A DNA stretch of 64,000 nt from Hyphomonadaceae bacterium (GTDB taxonomy: Bacteria; Pseudomonadota; Alphaproteobacteria; Caulobacterales; Aquidulcibacteraceae), in NCBI GenBank assembly GCA_019753105.1, contig JAIELJ010000012.1:1-64000 (forward strand), read 5' to 3'. The position numbers and the translations under genes were made by a program. The notes beneath the pieces are model-generated. The model was not told the DNA's origin, did no database searches, and saw only the letters and a program-made list of their open reading frames with translations. This document shows positions 62,056 to 64,000 of the stretch, piece after piece. How positions within the stretch are numbered: the first letter of the stretch is position 1; every line of letters begins with the position of its first letter.

Positions 62056-63726
62056 GTGGCCGAACTCGAGAGCGGCGCCCGCTTTGACTACGTAATTATC
62101 GGCGGCGGCAGCGCCGGCTGCACGCTGGCTGCGCGGCTAACCGAAGACCCCGATGTCAAAGTCGCGATGCTGGAAGCTGGCGGCAAGAATGATGGCCTGC
62201 TGGTGCGCATGCCCGCCGGCGTCGGCCAACTCATCGCCAATAAGGGCCCGTCGAACTGGGGCTTCGAGACGACGCCGCAAAAGCACGTCGACAATCGCAA
62301 GCTCTACCAGCCGCGCGGCCGCGGGCTCGGCGGCTCGTCCGCCATCAACGGCATGATCTACATTCGTGGCCACGCGCGCGATTATGATCAATGGCGCCAG
62401 ATGGGTCTCACCGGCTGGGGCTACGCCGATGTGCTTCCATACTTCAAACGCTCGCAGCACCACGAAGATGGCAGCGATGCATGGAACGCCGAGGGCGGCC
62501 CGCTCTGGGTGTCGCGCGGCCCTCCGGGCGACCCGATCTACAAAGCCTTCATCCAAGCCGGCAAACAAGCGGGCTTCCCGGTCACGCGCGACTTCAACGG
62601 CTATCAGCAAGAAGGCGTCGGGCCTTATCACCTCACCATCCGTGACGGCGAACGCTGGAGCGCCAACGCCGCCTATTTGCAGCCCGTCATTGATCGCCCA
62701 AACCTCACGGTGATTTCCGGCGCGCACGCGCATCGGATTATCATCGAAAACAAGAAGGCCGTTGGCGTTGAGTTCTCCGGCGGCCCCGGCAAGCCGGCGC
62801 AAAGCGTGTTCGCATTGCGCGAAGTGCTCTGCTGCGGCGGCGCGTTCCAATCGCCACAAATCCTGATGCTCTCGGGCATCGGCCCAGCCGACGAGTTGCA
62901 AAAGCTCGGCATCAAGGTGGAGTCCGATCTCCCGGAAGTCGGCCGCAACCTCCAAGATCACTTGGACGTTTGCATCATCTACGAGATGACCAAGCCGCTC
63001 TCGATGTATTCGAAGACGAAGGGCCTAAAGCAGCCAATGATCGGCCTGCAATATCTCTTCGCCAAGCAGGGCCACGGCCGCACCAACCACCTGCACGCTG
63101 GCGCTTTCCTGAAAACCCGCGGCGAACTCGATCGTCCGGATATCCAGCTCCATCTCGTCAACGCGGTGATGCAGGATCATGCGCGCGTGAAAGCCGATCG
63201 CGATGGCTTCACCATCCATGCTTGCCAGCTGCGCCCCGAAAGCAAAGGCACGGTGAAGCTGGCTTCGGCCAACCCGTACGAAAATCCGCTGATCGATCCG
63301 AACTATCTCGCCGAAGAGGTCGATCGCCGCACCATGCGCGACTCCGTTCGCATCGTTCGCGACATCGTCTCTCAAGATGCGCTGAACCTTTATCGCGGCG
63401 CCGAGTTCAAGCCCGGTTCACATATCCGCACCGATGCGGAGATCGACGCTTGGATCCGCCAGAGCGCCGAGACGATCTATCACCCCGTCGGCACCGTCCG
63501 CATGGGCGCGGATGCGAAGGCGCCGGTCGATGGCGATCTTCGCGTCCGTGGCATCGAGAACCTCCGCGTCATCGACGCCAGCGTGATGCCGACGCTTATC
63601 GGCGGCAACACCAACGCGCCGACGATTATGATCGCCGAAAAGCTCTCCGATCAGTTGCGCGGCAAGCCTGCCTTGCCGCCGCAAGATGCACGGATCGCTG
63701 AAGACGAAATGGCGTCGGCCGTCTGA
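62056..63726 (+). CDS. GMC-family FAD oxidoreductase (choline/alcohol dehydrogenase-like)
   Basis: The 556-residue protein begins with the FAD-binding motif YVIIGGGSAGCTLAARL and has the GMC signatures GRGLGGSSAINGMIYIRGH and GGAFQSPQILMLSGIGP. The catalytic His lies in YHPVGTVRMG and the Asn in NTNAPTIMIAEK. It oxidises an alcohol to an aldehyde; BetA/AlkJ-type enzymes are closest, but the substrate is unknown. GTG at 62056 is favoured because AGGGAG sits upstream; a GTG at 62047 overlaps that site. Its stop shares a base with the next start (TGATG). Confidence 0.93.
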   Translation: MAELESGARFDYVIIGGGSAGCTLAARLTEDPDVKVAMLEAGGKNDGLLVRMPAGVGQLIANKGPSNWGFETTPQKHVDNRKLYQPRGRGLGGSSAINGMIYIRGHARDYDQWRQMGLTGWGYADVLPYFKRSQHHEDGSDAWNAEGGPLWVSRGPPGDPIYKAFIQAGKQAGFPVTRDFNGYQQEGVGPYHLTIRDGERWSANAAYLQPVIDRPNLTVISGAHAHRIIIENKKAVGVEFSGGPGKPAQSVFALREVLCCGGAFQSPQILMLSGIGPADELQKLGIKVESDLPEVGRNLQDHLDVCIIYEMTKPLSMYSKTKGLKQPMIGLQYLFAKQGHGRTNHLHAGAFLKTRGELDRPDIQLHLVNAVMQDHARVKADRDGFTIHACQLRPESKGTVKLASANPYENPLIDPNYLAEEVDRRTMRDSVRIVRDIVSQDALNLYRGAEFKPGSHIRTDAEIDAWIRQSAETIYHPVGTVRMGADAKAPVDGDLRVRGIENLRVIDASVMPTLIGGNTNAPTIMIAEKLSDQLRGKPALPPQDARIAEDEMASAV

Positions 63727-64000
63727 TGGCGCCCGCACGCATCGTCGCGATTATCGGCGCGTTGATCGGTCTTTTCGGTTTAGGGCTGCAATACGCGCTG
63801 ATCTATACCGACATGACCGGCGACGGCATCTCGCCGCTTGCCGCAACGTGGCGCTACTTCGCTTACTTCACCATCATCACGAACTGCTTCGTCACCGCCG
63901 TGATGATCCGTGCCGCGCTGACGCCGAATGCGCAGGGCGGCTTGAACGCGCCGCGCATCGAGTTGATGGCGGTGACGGCGATCCTGTTTGTCTGCATCGT
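63726..64000 (+). CDS. Pr6Pr (FAR-17a/AIG1-like) membrane protein, 3' end outside the window
   Basis: The ATG at 63726 overlaps the GMC stop, and the frame runs open to the window end (91 full codons). It has a hydrophobic first helix (IVAIIGALIGLFGLGLQYAL), then WRYFAYFTIITNCFVTAVMI, the region that marks the Pr6Pr/FAR-17a-like membrane family, and the start of a third helix (LMAVTAILFVCIV). The function in bacteria is unknown. Coupling to the oxidoreductase suggests a joint role. Confidence 0.75.
   Translation, partial: MAPARIVAIIGALIGLFGLGLQYALIYTDMTGDGISPLAATWRYFAYFTIITNCFVTAVMIRAALTPNAQGGLNAPRIELMAVTAILFVCI

Noticed and set aside
1-64000. CRISPR array, insertion sequence, prophage or integrase
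   Set aside because: I found no array of spaced direct repeats, transposase, recombinase of the phage type or structural phage gene; tRNA genes show no att-like duplication nearby.

Overview
The window reads as chromosomal DNA of a GC-rich alphaproteobacterium of the Caulobacterales/Hyphomonadaceae type. The strongest evidence is a divK-pleD pair preceded by a full CtrA box, the DUF1476 inhibitor of the F1-ATPase, a ruvX-gatC-gatA neighbourhood, a plsY-dprA-topA-rnr string next to pyrB plus an inactive dihydroorotase, and a large TonB-dependent receptor in a catabolic locus. I see no transposase, integrase, phage or CRISPR, so this is mostly core chromosome with accessory patches.

Layout. 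1-1362: end of a PAS-type hybrid histidine kinase, followed by a 42-bp tetranucleotide repeat. 1520-11317 (minus strand): an accessory catabolic locus with MFS transporter, GntR and AraC regulators, esterase relict, FAD-linked 2-hydroxy-acid oxidase, TonB receptor, SDR dehydrogenase and a frameshifted type-B carboxylesterase. Three copies of a 15-bp palindrome (ACCTATCNGATAGGT family) lie in front of the regulator operon and the receptor operon. 11.7-16.3 kb: gph, glmU-rpiA, a SET-domain protein, and tRNA-Gln and tRNA-Pro. 16.4-19.5 kb: sppA and a membrane gene cut by an in-frame TGA. 19.5-25.6 kb: purQ, purS, purC and purB, with an opposite-strand group (pstS and two small membrane proteins with Gly/Asp-rich tails) between purQ and purS. 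25.7-29.9 kb: an MFS transporter, a RidA protein, dinB and a ROK kinase. 29.9-34.7 kb: divK-pleD, map, radC and a COG3146 acyltransferase-like gene. 35-42.8 kb: rnr, topA, dprA and plsY with two small membrane genes and palindromic repeats. 42.9-46 kb: a plus-strand group with a GH1 glucosidase, a DegT-type PLP protein and a membrane protein, then an MliC-like lipoprotein. 46.3-48.8 kb: inactive dihydroorotase, microprotein and pyrB. 49-55.5 kb: topoisomerase IB, AEC carrier, ruvX, gatC-CPCC-GNAT-gatA and a tandem DUF3126 protein. 55.6-61.9 kb: phoH-like ATPase, gamma carbonic anhydrase and envelope proteins (TonB/SH3, L,D-transpeptidase, YcbK-like M15, M23, GYF, PilZ). 62-64 kb: a GMC oxidoreductase and the start of a Pr6Pr-like membrane protein.

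How the genes work together. The catabolic locus has the parts to import a substrate through the outer membrane, cleave ester bonds and oxidise the released hydroxy compounds. It is probably controlled by its own GntR (FadR-type) repressor. However, both of its esterase genes carry lesions at or before the catalytic histidine region. DivK, PleD, a CtrA box and the tandem PilZ protein point to CtrA and c-di-GMP cell-cycle control. Several starts are TTG or GTG with good Shine-Dalgarno sequences, and overlapping stop/start pairs (ATGA, TGATG, TAATG) are common.
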